Made by a program: the position numbers and the translations under genes. Of a stretch of DNA of 64,000 bases, positions 49,285 to 58,529 are shown piece by piece (within the stretch, counting starts at the first letter, position 1; every line of letters begins with the position of its first letter). The stretch is from contig JAGABD010000111.1 in assembly GCA_017614795.1 (NCBI GenBank), forward strand, positions 1 to 64,000. Direction: 5' to 3'. Under the pieces are notes generated by a model. The model was not told the DNA's origin. It was given only the letters and a program-made list of their open reading frames with translations, and did no database searches. The DNA is from Bacteroidales bacterium (GTDB lineage: Bacteria > Bacteroidota > Bacteroidia > Bacteroidales > UBA932).

Positions 49285-52166
49285 TTCTTTTTCGTCTTTT
49301 TCACGGACCCTTCGTTTCCCTGCAAAACTGAAGCCAGATAGGGCCCCGTAACCGAGTCCGGATTCAGCACAAGTTCCTCGGGAGTTCCGCTGGCGACAAT
49401 GCGTCCGCCGGCGCGTCCGCCTTCGGGGCCCATGTCGATGAGCCAGTCCACGCACTTCAGCACGTCGAGGTTGTGCTCTATAATAATAATGGTATTGCCC
49501 TGGTCGGCCAGTTGCCCCAGCACGCCCAGAAGCGTTTTGATGTCTTCGAAATGCAGGCCCGTGGTGGGCTCGTCCAGGATATAGAGCGTATTGCCCGTGC
49601 TCTTTCGGAAGAGTTCCGCGGCCAGTTTCATTCGCTGGCTCTCCCCTCCCGACAGGGTGACCGACGACTGCCCCAGATGCACGTAGCCAAGCCCCACGTC
49701 CACCAGCGCCTTGAGTTTCGGCGCGATGCGGGGGTTGGTGCGGAAGAATTCGTAGGCCTGGGAGATGGGCATCTCCAGCACGTCGTTGATGTTCTTTCCC
49801 TTGTAATGCACCGCGAGCGTATCCTCCTTGTAGCGTTTTCCACCGCAGGTCTCGCAAGGCACCGTCACGCTGGGGAGAAAGTTCATCTCGATGAGCTTGA
49901 GCCCGGCGCCCTTGCAGTCCTCGCAGCGCCCTCCCGGGACATTGAAGGAGAAGCGCCCTGCCTTGAAGCCGCGCACCTTGGCGTCGGGAGTATCCTCGAA
50001 GAGGGCACGGATGTCGTCGAAAACGCCGGTAAAAGTCGCAGGGTTGCTGCGGGGGCTTCGCCCGATGGGGCTCTGGTCCACTTCTATCACTTTGTCGATG
50101 TTGCACGCCCCCACCAACTCCTTGAAAGGCAGAGGCTTTGCCGTGCTGCGGTAGAGTTTCGCCTTCAGCGCCGGCACCAGGGTTTCGTTTATCAGGCTGC
50201 TCTTGCCGCTGCCGCTGACGCCGGCGACGCCTATTATGCAGCCCAGAGGGAAGTCGACATTCAGCGACTTCAGGTTGTTGCCGACAGCTCCGCGAATGCC
50301 CAGCTTCAGGCCGTTGCCCCGCCGGCGGCTCGACGGCACCGGGATGGACTCCTCGCCGGAGAGGTATTTGAGCGTAGCCGACGGGAGGGAAGTCCCTTCC
50401 TGAGGGACGTGCCACCCGCGGCACGGAAGCGGGGGGACCGCCGGCTTGCCGGTGGTGGGGTGAGCGGAGCGAACTCCCGAAGGGAGGTCCTTCCCGGACA
50501 TCGGCCCCGAATATACGATCTGCCCCCCAAGGCTGCCGGCGCCGGGACCGACGTCGACGAGCCAGTCGGCGGCGCGCATCGTGGCCTCGTCGTGCTCGAC
50601 CACGACCACCGTATTCCCCTCGTCGCGAAGCTCCTTCAGCGAATTCAGCAGCTTGATGTTGTCGCGCTGATGCAGGCCTATGGAGGGTTCGTCGAGGATG
50701 TAGATTACATTGACCAGGCGGGAACCGATCTGGGTGGCGAGGCGTATGCGCTGCCCTTCGCCGCCGGAAAGCGAGCCGGTGGCGCGGTCCAGCGTCAGAT
50801 ACTCCAAACCCACGTCGACCAGGAAGCCGACGCGGTCGCGAAGTTCCTTCAAGATGTCGCGGGCGATGGCGGAAGAACGCTTGCCGAGCTTGCCAGGCAG
50901 CGTGCCCAGCCAGTCGTAAAGCTCCGAAATCTCCATCGCGTTAACTTCGGCGATAGTCTTGCCGTCGATGCGGAAACAGTTCGTCTCCTCCTTCAGGCGG
51001 GTGCCGTGGCAGACGGGGCAGACCACGCGGTCGTCGATATCGTCCACTATGCCGGGCCAGTTCACCATCTGGCTGAGAGTCCCCTCGCCTACCCGGAAAA
51101 ACTCGTCGGAGCCGTATATGAGCAGGCTCACAACCTCGTCGGGCAGTGCCGCGATGGGGTCGTAAAGCGAAAAATCGTACTTGCGGGCAATGGCGCGCAC
51201 CAGCTCGAAACGCTTGTTCTCCCGAACCTTGCCAAGAGGTTTCAAACCGCCTTCCGCAAGCGAAAGATTACGGTCGGGAATGATGCTGTCGATATTGATG
51301 TCCACCACCTGCCCGAGGCCCTTGCAATGGGGGCAATAGCCCTCCGGGGAGTTGAACGAGAAGGTATGGGGAGCGGGCTCCTGGAGGGAGAGGCCGCTGT
51401 CGGGATCGACCAGATGCTTGGAGAAGTGCCTCAACGTGTCGTCCTCGACGTCCAGTATGGCCACCGAGCCTTTGCCGACGCCGAGCGCCACCATCACGGA
51501 GTCGCGAACTCGCTTCTCATCGCCCGAGCCCGGCTTGAGCTTGTCCACCACGAGTTCCACGAAGTGGGCGGAATAGCGGTCGAGGGCGTCCACATCGTTC
51601 AGGGGCTTTATCTCCCCGTCGATGCGCACCTGGGCATAGCCCTTTCGGCGCAACGAATCGAAGAGCTCGCGGTAATGGCCCTTGCGTCCGCGCACCAGAG
51701 GAGCCAGCAGCAGGCACTTGCGGCCCTCGTACTCCTTCATTATCAGGTCGACTATCTGGTCGTCGGTATAACGCACCAGTTCCTTGCCCGTCACCGGCGA
51801 ATAAGCGGTCGAAGCGCGAGCGTAAAGCAGACGCAGGAAGTCGGATATCTCGGTAATGGTGCCAACGGTACTGCGGGGGTTGTTGCCCGTGGTCTTCTGC
51901 TCTATGGCGATGATGGGGCTGAGCCCCTCGATGCTCTCCACCTGAGGCTTGTCCATCACGCCCATAAAGTGCTTGGCATAGGGCGAGAGAGTGTTCATAT
52001 AGCGTCGCTGGCCCTCGGCGTAGATGGTGTCGAAAGCGAGCGAACTCTTGCCGCTGCCGCTGATTCCCGTGATGACGGTGAAGCTGTCGCGGGGGATGTC
52101 CACATCGATTCCCTGCAGGTTGTGCGCCCGCGCTCCGCGAATCTTGATGAACTTGTCCGCCGCCAT
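49281..52166 (-). CDS. uvrA: UvrABC excinuclease subunit A with in-frame repeat insertion
   Basis: Damage-recognition ATPase of nucleotide excision repair, about 961 residues from MAADKFIKIRGARAHNLQG. Both ATPase modules are present: Walker A ITGISGSGKSSLAFDTI and VAGVSGSGKSSLINETL, signatures LSGGEGQRIRLA and LSGGESQRMKLA, and zinc-finger Cys motifs (CPVCHGTRL; CEDCKGAG with CETCGGKRY). Between IVYSG and LKYLSGEE, where the family has a linker, about 36 extra residues (about 558-594) are encoded by a GC-rich palindromic element. The reading frame is intact, so the protein is probably functional. It lies 26 bp (4 bp for the alternative upstream Met) after the tricorn-like gene. Confidence 0.96.
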   Translation of the reverse strand: MAADKFIKIRGARAHNLQGIDVDIPRDSFTVITGISGSGKSSLAFDTIYAEGQRRYMNTLSPYAKHFMGVMDKPQVESIEGLSPIIAIEQKTTGNNPRSTVGTITEISDFLRLLYARASTAYSPVTGKELVRYTDDQIVDLIMKEYEGRKCLLLAPLVRGRKGHYRELFDSLRRKGYAQVRIDGEIKPLNDVDALDRYSAHFVELVVDKLKPGSGDEKRVRDSVMVALGVGKGSVAILDVEDDTLRHFSKHLVDPDSGLSLQEPAPHTFSFNSPEGYCPHCKGLGQVVDINIDSIIPDRNLSLAEGGLKPLGKVRENKRFELVRAIARKYDFSLYDPIAALPDEVVSLLIYGSDEFFRVGEGTLSQMVNWPGIVDDIDDRVVCPVCHGTRLKEETNCFRIDGKTIAEVNAMEISELYDWLGTLPGKLGKRSSAIARDILKELRDRVGFLVDVGLEYLTLDRATGSLSGGEGQRIRLATQIGSRLVNVIYILDEPSIGLHQRDNIKLLNSLKELRDEGNTVVVVEHDEATMRAADWLVDVGPGAGSLGGQIVYSGPMSGKDLPSGVRSAHPTTGKPAVPPLPCRGWHVPQEGTSLPSATLKYLSGEESIPVPSSRRRGNGLKLGIRGAVGNNLKSLNVDFPLGCIIGVAGVSGSGKSSLINETLVPALKAKLYRSTAKPLPFKELVGACNIDKVIEVDQSPIGRSPRSNPATFTGVFDDIRALFEDTPDAKVRGFKAGRFSFNVPGGRCEDCKGAGLKLIEMNFLPSVTVPCETCGGKRYKEDTLAVHYKGKNINDVLEMPISQAYEFFRTNPRIAPKLKALVDVGLGYVHLGQSSVTLSGGESQRMKLAAELFRKSTGNTLYILDEPTTGLHFEDIKTLLGVLGQLADQGNTIIIIEHNLDVLKCVDWLIDMGPEGGRAGGRIVASGTPEELVLNPDSVTGPYLASVLQGNEGSVKKTKKK
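50387..50495 (-). repeat. Protein-coding palindromic element, copy in uvrA
   Basis: The 109-bp segment has imperfect inverted ends (GGGAAGTCCC... and ...GGTCCTTCCC) and internal hairpins GTGCC/GGCAC and CCGGC/GCCGG. It shares with the copy at 61383-61494 the blocks TCCTGAGG(A/G)ACGTGCCACCC, GGGGGGACC, GGTGGGG, GAGCG(C/G)A and TCCGAAGG or CCCGAAGG in the same order. Relative to uvrA it is read in the opposite orientation to the rnr copy, giving SGVRSAHPTTGKPAVPPLP-type sequence. Both strands are free of stops in the frames that matter. Confidence 0.85.
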
Positions 52167-52191
52167 CCCAGAAGCCTCCTCGACCAAACAA

Positions 52192-55100
52192 CTACTTGCC
52201 GGAAGTCACTTTAAGCATCTCAGCCACTGCGGCCTCGAGCTGCTTGTCCTCGCCGCGTTGCACGCTCTCCGGGTCGTTGTACACCAGGATGTCGGGCTGC
52301 AGCTGATGGTTCTCGAGGAAACTGCGCTCGGAAACGCTGTAGGATCCTATCTGCGGAATGCCGAAGATGATGCTGGGGTTCACCTGGCGCTCCCACCAAA
52401 CGGAAGTGGCGGTGCCCGCGACAGGGGAACCTATGATCGGACCGATGCCCAGCGCCCTGTACACGTAAGGGAAACCGCAGGCGTCGGAATAATTGTCCTC
52501 GCAGACCAGCACGCACGACGGCTTGATCCACTTGTCGTACGGCTCGGGGCCCATCTCCACGCCGCGGGGAGTCCGCTGCGTATAGAGTTTCCCGTTCAGG
52601 AAGTTGGCGAGGTCGTTATGAAGCCAGCCGCCGCCGTTGTGACGGGTGTCCACTATGAGCGCGTCGCAGTTCCGGTACTTGCCGAGAGCCTTGGAATAGA
52701 CCTCGCGGAAGCTCGGGGAATTCATCCCCTTCACGTGCACATAGCCTATGCGTCCGCCGGAGAGCTTCTCCACCCTCTTCTCGTTGGCGCGGACCCAGCG
52801 TGTATAGAGCGCCGTCGCATCGCTGCCGGAGGGCGTGGCGAAGCAGGAAAGATCCTTCTTTCCCTTGATATCCAGATGGATACGCTTGCCCACCTTGCGG
52901 GAGAGGGCGTCGTACCAGGGCTGGCCGGCGGGAATCTTCTTGCCGTCGATGGCGATAATGACATCGCCCTCCTGAACCTCGGGGCAGGCGCCCAGGAGCA
53001 GGCTGCCGGGAAGCAGCTCCGCGATCTTGAGGCCTTCGCCCTTCCACGAAGCGTCGAACAGCACTCCGAGATGGCCGGCGTCAATGCTCAGGCCATCGCG
53101 GAAACGGCCGCCGGTGTGCGAGCCGTTGAGTTCTCCCAGCATCTCGCTGAGCAGCTCGCGGAAAGCGTAATTGTCGTTGATATAAGGCAGGAACTGCGCA
53201 TAGTTGGCCTTCTGCGCGTCCCAGTCGACGCCGTGCATTCCGGCATCGTAGAACTTCTCCTTGACCTGTTTCCAGCAGTGCTCGAAGATGTACTCGCGCT
53301 CCTTCCGGGGGAAATACTCGAACTCGCCGCTGAACTCAATCTTGCTCTTCTTGCCGCTCGAAACTTCGACCTTCTCCACCCCGCTGCCGCTCACTATGAA
53401 GAACGACTTGCCGTCGGGGGCGGGATAGAACTCGCCGTTCACCTTCTTGCTCACCACCTTCACGCTCTTCTTCTTGACGTCGAGGCAGAGCAGGTCGCGC
53501 GTCTTCTCCATCTGCGCGACATAGTAGAGCTTGGTGCCGTCCTTCGAGAGCAGATGGTCGCCAAGGCGCCCGGAATTGGGGGTGAGACGGATGACGCGGT
53601 CCTCGCGGTGGGTGAGCTCGGGCTCGAACTTCTTCTCCTTCTTCACCTCGGCGGTATCCTTCTTCTCGTCCTTCTTGTCCTTGGGCGCTAGCAGCTTCTC
53701 TATATCTTCAATTTCCTTGTCCTTGCGGAAAGACGCATACGCCTCGTCGTCGAAGAACATTATGTAGATGTCGCCTTCGGCTCCCCAGCTGCCGTGGCTG
53801 CGGTAACCGGCGCGGTCGCTCACCCAGGTCATGGCCTTGCCGCCGAGCGCCCAGCGGAACGAGCCGTCGGTATAGCCGCTCAGGGTGAGGTCGGTGAGGC
53901 TGCTGTCGTCCACCGAAATGAGCGCGATGTCATCGTTGTACATACGTCCGCCGCCCTGGTATCCGGTGAGGATGTAGCGGCTGTCGGGGCTCCAGGCGAA
54001 GGGCAGGTCGCCGTCGCTGTAGGAATAGTTGATGCCTGCGGGCAGAAGCACTTTCTGCCTGCCGCCGGAAACGGGCTGCACCACTATCTCGGTGCGGTCG
54101 CGAAGGTACGCGAGCCACTTGCCGTCGGGGCTGACGGAAGGCTGGAAGCAGGTCTGTCCCTTGGGGGTGACGCGTTCCTCCTTGGTATCGTAGGAGAAAG
54201 TGAAGTACTTGTCCTTCTTGTCGTTAAGTTCGGTACGCCAGATGGCCCACTCCCCGTCGCGCTCGGAAGCGTAATAGAGGCTGCGGCCGTCCTTTCCGAA
54301 GCTCACTCCCCTTTCCTGCTGGGGCGTGTCGGTAATGCGGCGGGTGTCCTTGAGATCGAGAGTGGTCACATACACGTCGCCGCGGGCGATGATCGCTATC
54401 TCCTTGCCGTTGGGCGAAACCGCTATCTCGTCGGCGCTGCTGATACCCGTCTTGAAGATTTGCTGCTTCTCGTTGACGTCCTTCACCACGCTGATTGCAA
54501 GTTTCTGCGGCTTGCCGCCGGGAGCGAGGGTATAGAGGTCGCCGTTCCAGCTGAAGCAGAGGGTGCCTTTCGCCGAGATGCTCAGATACCGCACGGGCGC
54601 TCCCTTGAAAGAGGTGATGCGGCGCGGCTTCGCGCCGGAGATGTCCGATGCCCAGATGTTCGAGTCGCCTCCCCAGGAATCCACCTTCTCGTCGCCGGTA
54701 TTCTGCTCGCTGAGATAATAGAAGCCCTTGCCGTCGGGAGCGAAAACCGGGTTGCGGTCCTCGCCCACGTAATGCGTAAGCTGGGTATAGCGTCCGCCTT
54801 CAAGCTTCCAGATGTCGCGGGTGACGGCGGAGGTATGGTGCTTGCGGAACGGGTCCTCATAGCCCTTCCAATCCTCATAAAGAATTGTGCCTGAAGCGTT
54901 TATGCTCAGATTCTCCACCTGCACCGACATCAGCTGGCGCGGTGCGGGCACCTTCCCGGAAGCCAGGGCCTCGGGCAGGGAAACGGAGTACAGCTTGTAG
55001 TCGCCAGGGAACACCGCGCTCACCGGGTCCTCCTGGATGTCCGCCGAGAAATACACCTGTCCGTCGGGACCGACAGCCAGAGGGGTCTCGTTCTTGCCGT

Positions 55101-55428
55101 AATCGGTAAGGCGGAGCGGGGCGCCGCCCTCGGCGGGCACTGCCCAGATGTCCTTGCTGCCTTCGCGCATCGACGCGAAGACTATATGCTTGCCGTCGGG
55201 AGTCCAGATGGGTTCCGTATCGTGCGCGGGATTGGTCGTCAACTGACAGGCCGCTCCTCCTGCCGAGGGAACGACGAAGATGTCACCCTGATATGCGAAT
55301 GCCACCGAAGCGCCGTCGGGGCTGATGCACGACTGGCGAAGCCAACGGGCCTCGGAAGAGGTCGCCGCGAAGCAGAGCGTCGCGGCGGCCAATAAAAGAG
55401 TACTGAGTATAATTCGTTTCATAAACAA
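52192..55428 (-). CDS. Tricorn-like S41 serine protease
   Basis: Large secreted protease of 1078 residues with a signal peptide (about 1-22, ending CFAA). The N-terminal beta-propeller (about 25-600) is made of WD40/TolB-like blades such as EPIWTPDGKHIVFAS and QPSVSPDGKWLAYL. A charged Lys/Glu linker (about 585-620) follows, then the C1 helical domain, a PDZ domain (VQEGDVIIAIDGKKIP) and the S41 catalytic domain (ALIVDTRHNGGGWLHNDL, CEDNYSDACGFPYVYR, IIGSPVAGTATS). The Ser of NYSDACG is the likely nucleophile. It degrades peptides, probably in the periplasm. Upstream neighbour is 2 bp away. Confidence 0.93.
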   Translation of the reverse strand: MFMKRIILSTLLLAAATLCFAATSSEARWLRQSCISPDGASVAFAYQGDIFVVPSAGGAACQLTTNPAHDTEPIWTPDGKHIVFASMREGSKDIWAVPAEGGAPLRLTDYGKNETPLAVGPDGQVYFSADIQEDPVSAVFPGDYKLYSVSLPEALASGKVPAPRQLMSVQVENLSINASGTILYEDWKGYEDPFRKHHTSAVTRDIWKLEGGRYTQLTHYVGEDRNPVFAPDGKGFYYLSEQNTGDEKVDSWGGDSNIWASDISGAKPRRITSFKGAPVRYLSISAKGTLCFSWNGDLYTLAPGGKPQKLAISVVKDVNEKQQIFKTGISSADEIAVSPNGKEIAIIARGDVYVTTLDLKDTRRITDTPQQERGVSFGKDGRSLYYASERDGEWAIWRTELNDKKDKYFTFSYDTKEERVTPKGQTCFQPSVSPDGKWLAYLRDRTEIVVQPVSGGRQKVLLPAGINYSYSDGDLPFAWSPDSRYILTGYQGGGRMYNDDIALISVDDSSLTDLTLSGYTDGSFRWALGGKAMTWVSDRAGYRSHGSWGAEGDIYIMFFDDEAYASFRKDKEIEDIEKLLAPKDKKDEKKDTAEVKKEKKFEPELTHREDRVIRLTPNSGRLGDHLLSKDGTKLYYVAQMEKTRDLLCLDVKKKSVKVVSKKVNGEFYPAPDGKSFFIVSGSGVEKVEVSSGKKSKIEFSGEFEYFPRKEREYIFEHCWKQVKEKFYDAGMHGVDWDAQKANYAQFLPYINDNYAFRELLSEMLGELNGSHTGGRFRDGLSIDAGHLGVLFDASWKGEGLKIAELLPGSLLLGACPEVQEGDVIIAIDGKKIPAGQPWYDALSRKVGKRIHLDIKGKKDLSCFATPSGSDATALYTRWVRANEKRVEKLSGGRIGYVHVKGMNSPSFREVYSKALGKYRNCDALIVDTRHNGGGWLHNDLANFLNGKLYTQRTPRGVEMGPEPYDKWIKPSCVLVCEDNYSDACGFPYVYRALGIGPIIGSPVAGTATSVWWERQVNPSIIFGIPQIGSYSVSERSFLENHQLQPDILVYNDPESVQRGEDKQLEAAVAEMLKVTSGK

Positions 55429-55430
55429 TT

Positions 55431-56552
55431 CTAAGGATTGCCCGCAGTTGCCGAAGCTGTCGTCGTAAAGCTCTTCACATCGCCCGGCCAGACCTCCTCG
55501 GGCCCCGTGCCTTCAGCGTTCAACTTCACTGCCACGGCCGCGTAATAATAGGTGGTGGAAGGTTTCAGGCCTCTGCAGAAGCCCATCACGCTGTTGCCGC
55601 CCCACGAATAGCCTCCGGTCCAACCGGAATTCTCGGTTATATATCCCGCTTCCATCCAGCCATAAGGAGTTCCTTCGTGCTCGCTGTAGACGAAGATGAA
55701 CTGAAGGTCGAAAGGAGGTTCGTAGTTCACGGTATACGTAGCCCTCAGGAGCGCCGAGGTGTCCCTCACCATAGATGCGTCACCGGTAGTCACCGTAATC
55801 TCGAACGGAAGCTCGGGAGTGGCGAAGGTCTTCATCGCGCTGACGGCAGTCTTCCCCATGACCGTGGCCCTGACCACATAGGAATAGGTCGCATTGTAGG
55901 TGAAGGGCCCGAACTGGGCTGTGAAGTTTCCTTCGGCATCGACGGTCAGGGGGACCTGCGTACCTTCAGTGAAGAGCTTGCCCGCCGCCGTAATGTCCTT
56001 GCCCCAGTAGAGGTTCGCCTCGATGGGATAATCCTGCGATGCCTGGATCCTGAGATTGCCGGTTACCGTTGCGGTGCCCGTCAGGCTGAAGTTGCTGGTG
56101 TCGCTCACCGTCACCGTAACCCAGAGGTCCGATGTCTTGAAGTTGCGCACCCTTCCGGTCACGGAAACGCCATCACCCTTGAGATAGGCCTTGTAATAAT
56201 AGGTTGTCGCGGGCGTGAGCGAATCGACGACGACCGTGAAGTTGCCGTCGGCATCGATAGATTCGGCCACGAACTTCTTCGCCGAACTCTCGTAGACGCT
56301 GGCGCTTTCGCTCATATAAATTCCCGCCTCCGCGCCCACGGTTCCTTCGGGGATGACCACTGTGCCGGCCAGGGTGGCCGAAATCTCGTTTACGTTCGAG
56401 GCCGCTCCCGAAACGGCCGAGGGTTGCGGGGCCTCGGGCCCCGTCTGGGGCTTGTCGGTCTTGTCCTTCTTTTCCAGGGTGGTGTCGTTGGGCGTCTCGC
56501 ACGCGGCGAAAAGGGCCGCGAGCGCAATCAGCAATGCAATGCTCTTTCTCAT
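55431..56552 (-). CDS. FN3-repeat lipoprotein, function unknown
   Basis: The 373-residue lipoprotein has lipobox FAACET (Cys18) and a Lys/Asp/Thr-rich linker (about 22-45). Three fibronectin-III-like beta-sandwich repeats follow (about 48-142, 145-250, 252-365), recognised by the ATTYYYKAYL, ATYSYVVRATV and STTYYYAAVAV strands that close each unit. No catalytic motif was seen. Such proteins act as surface adhesins, binding proteins or spacers. It sits between an SGNH hydrolase and the tricorn-like protease in a tightly packed series, so it may be co-expressed, but no specific role can be given. Confidence 0.75.
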   Translation of the reverse strand: MRKSIALLIALAALFAACETPNDTTLEKKDKTDKPQTGPEAPQPSAVSGAASNVNEISATLAGTVVIPEGTVGAEAGIYMSESASVYESSAKKFVAESIDADGNFTVVVDSLTPATTYYYKAYLKGDGVSVTGRVRNFKTSDLWVTVTVSDTSNFSLTGTATVTGNLRIQASQDYPIEANLYWGKDITAAGKLFTEGTQVPLTVDAEGNFTAQFGPFTYNATYSYVVRATVMGKTAVSAMKTFATPELPFEITVTTGDASMVRDTSALLRATYTVNYEPPFDLQFIFVYSEHEGTPYGWMEAGYITENSGWTGGYSWGGNSVMGFCRGLKPSTTYYYAAVAVKLNAEGTGPEEVWPGDVKSFTTTASATAGNP

Positions 56553-56562
56553 CGTAAAAATG

Positions 56563-57657
56563 CTACTTCAATCCGTATTTGGCGAGGATCTTCACTATCT
56601 GGTCCTTCACGCTTTCGGCCCAGAGGTAGTAACCCATATCGCCGGGGTGCACTCCGTCGCAGGTCGTCTCGTGGTCGGGAGTGGTGGCGTTGGACTGTAT
56701 GAAATAAACGTTCTTGTACTTCTTGCAGGCCTTCTTCATCATCTTGGCAGCCATAGCCGCCTTTGCCGCCTCGGCCTCTTCGACCTTCGCGTTGAAATTG
56801 CGCCTCTCGCGGTAGATGCTGCTCATAAAGATGAGCGGCTTGCCGGGATGGCCCGCCTGGATGGTCTCGATGAAGGGGAACAGACGCTCCTGAATCTCTT
56901 CAGCGGAAGGATTGGAGAAGGCGTCGAACACAAAAGCGTCGGCCTTGGCGCCCTTGAGCGCTTCGGCGAACTGGGGCTGCATCTTGCAGTCGCCGCTCAC
57001 TCCGAGGCTGCAGAAGTTCAGGCCGGTCATCCTGGAAAGGAATCCGGGAACGGTGGCGCCGGCTCTGGTCGTGCTGGCTCCGTGCATAAAGCTGGAACCG
57101 TGGAGAATGATCTTGTAGCGGAAAGGCTGGGCGCCGCGCTTGATGACGCTCCCCTCCTCTACTCCTATCTCCACGCCTTCCATCTGACTGAACGTAGGCA
57201 GATAGAGGATGCACTCCTTCTCGCTGCGGTCCATATTCTTCACAATCGTCATCGGCTTGGTCTCCATATCGCCGTGGCTGGCGCTGACCGCACCTGCCCA
57301 CAGCCATTTGCCGTCCTTCTTGATATAAAGGTCGAATCCGCGGGTGGCGAAACCCGAGGTATTGGCCTTGGAAGGTTTTTGGAAGGAAGCCTTCACCCGG
57401 ATCGACGGGGAATCGGTCTTAAACGACACGATGATGCCCGAAGACATCTTCAGAAGGTTGATATCCTTCTCGGTCCAGCCGGTGAACTTGTCGAAATCCA
57501 TACGCTCATAGGGCAGAGGGGTTACGAAAGCCTTGCCGCAGAGGGTAAGATTGTAGGCGTCGGTGAAGGTGTAGGAAGGTTCCTGGGCCGACAGGCCGTA
57601 AGCGCCGCAGAAAAGCGCGGCGGCAACGGCAAGAATGACTATGAGATGCTTTTTCAT
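56563..57657 (-). CDS. Secreted SGNH/GDSL hydrolase
   Basis: The 364-residue protein has a signal peptide (about 1-24, ending GLSAQ) from MKKHLIVILAVAAALF. An N-terminal beta domain (about 28-165) precedes an SGNH_3-type hydrolase: nucleophile block LHGSSFMHGASTT, oxyanion block LGVSGDCKM, then DAFSNPS and the C-terminal Asp/His in CDGVHPGDMGYYL. It is probably an acyl esterase acting outside the inner membrane. Domain order matches the PUL esterase at 11705-12808, but sequence similarity by eye is modest. The start at 57657 is chosen from the signal peptide; the open frame continues upstream into the transporter gene without coding character. Confidence 0.85.
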   Translation of the reverse strand: MKKHLIVILAVAAALFCGAYGLSAQEPSYTFTDAYNLTLCGKAFVTPLPYERMDFDKFTGWTEKDINLLKMSSGIIVSFKTDSPSIRVKASFQKPSKANTSGFATRGFDLYIKKDGKWLWAGAVSASHGDMETKPMTIVKNMDRSEKECILYLPTFSQMEGVEIGVEEGSVIKRGAQPFRYKIILHGSSFMHGASTTRAGATVPGFLSRMTGLNFCSLGVSGDCKMQPQFAEALKGAKADAFVFDAFSNPSAEEIQERLFPFIETIQAGHPGKPLIFMSSIYRERRNFNAKVEEAEAAKAAMAAKMMKKACKKYKNVYFIQSNATTPDHETTCDGVHPGDMGYYLWAESVKDQIVKILAKYGLK

Positions 57658-57668
57658 ATCGCGTTTTG

Positions 57669-58529
57669 TTATGAACTGAGTGCAAGCAGGACAACCCCGC
57701 TCAAAAGTATTGCCAAGATAATAGTTTTTTCCCAAATACGGTGCTCTTTGAAGATGGCCGCGCCAAGCGCGAAGGTGACGATAACCGAACTCCGCCGCAG
57801 CAGCGACACCACGCTGAGCATCGCGCCGTCCTGCTTGAGGGCGAAGAAATAGAGCATATCCGCCAGCGTTATGAGCACCGCCACGAGCACTATGCACCAG
57901 TCCGGGCGGAAACGCTCGAACGCCGGAGTGCCGTGCCCAGCCGCCAGCGCCCTTGCGAGGATGACGACGCCCAGCAGTGCCGTAATGTACACGTTCGTCC
58001 AGCTCTGCACGAAAAGCGGTTCCATTCCAAGGCCGGAGAGTATCTTCTTGTCGAAGAGAGCGCTCGCCACGCCCGTAAGGATGGATGCGAACAGAGCCCA
58101 GACGCCGGGGTTTCGAATGAAGCTGATGCCCTCGCGGCCGCCGGAATATCCCAGAAGGAAGAGGGCCGCAAGTATCACCACCACCCCTGCCCATTGCGCG
58201 GGAGAGAGCCTCTCGCCGAAGAGAAGAAGGGCGAAGAGCACCACGAACATAGGCCGCGATGCCTTGAAGGTGCTGACTATTGTGATGGGAAGAAGCCTCA
58301 AGGCCACCATCCCGCACACCCAGGAGGTGCACACGAGGGTAGCCTTGAGAATAAGCGCTCCGTGTTCGGCCGCGCTGCCGTGCGAAAGGAAGGGGCTCAG
58401 AAACAGCGCGCTGAGCGCCGTGGCTCCGAACAATATGTACCAGATATTGTTCTTTTCTATGGCCTTTTTCTTGGCGACGTCATAGCCGCCCAGAAAGACC
58501 GCAGAAGCCAGTATGAGCCAAATCCACAA
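57669..58529 (-). CDS. EamA/DMT-superfamily transporter
   Basis: Inner-membrane protein of 286 residues with about ten hydrophobic segments in two halves. Examples are MWIWLILASAVFLGGYDVA, LYFFALKQDGA and ILAILLSGVVLLALSS; the first EamA half ends AALFLLGYSGG. The family exports or imports small metabolites such as amino acids and nucleotide sugars, and the substrate cannot be predicted here. It directly abuts the OmpA gene with no spacing and precedes the SGNH hydrolase gene by 11 bp. Confidence 0.88.
   Translation of the reverse strand: MWIWLILASAVFLGGYDVAKKKAIEKNNIWYILFGATALSALFLSPFLSHGSAAEHGALILKATLVCTSWVCGMVALRLLPITIVSTFKASRPMFVVLFALLLFGERLSPAQWAGVVVILAALFLLGYSGGREGISFIRNPGVWALFASILTGVASALFDKKILSGLGMEPLFVQSWTNVYITALLGVVILARALAAGHGTPAFERFRPDWCIVLVAVLITLADMLYFFALKQDGAMLSVVSLLRRSSVIVTFALGAAIFKEHRIWEKTIILAILLSGVVLLALSS

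Noticed and set aside
49473..52214. Long plus-strand frame opposite uvrA
   Set aside because: Same antisense effect; the minus strand carries all UvrA motifs.
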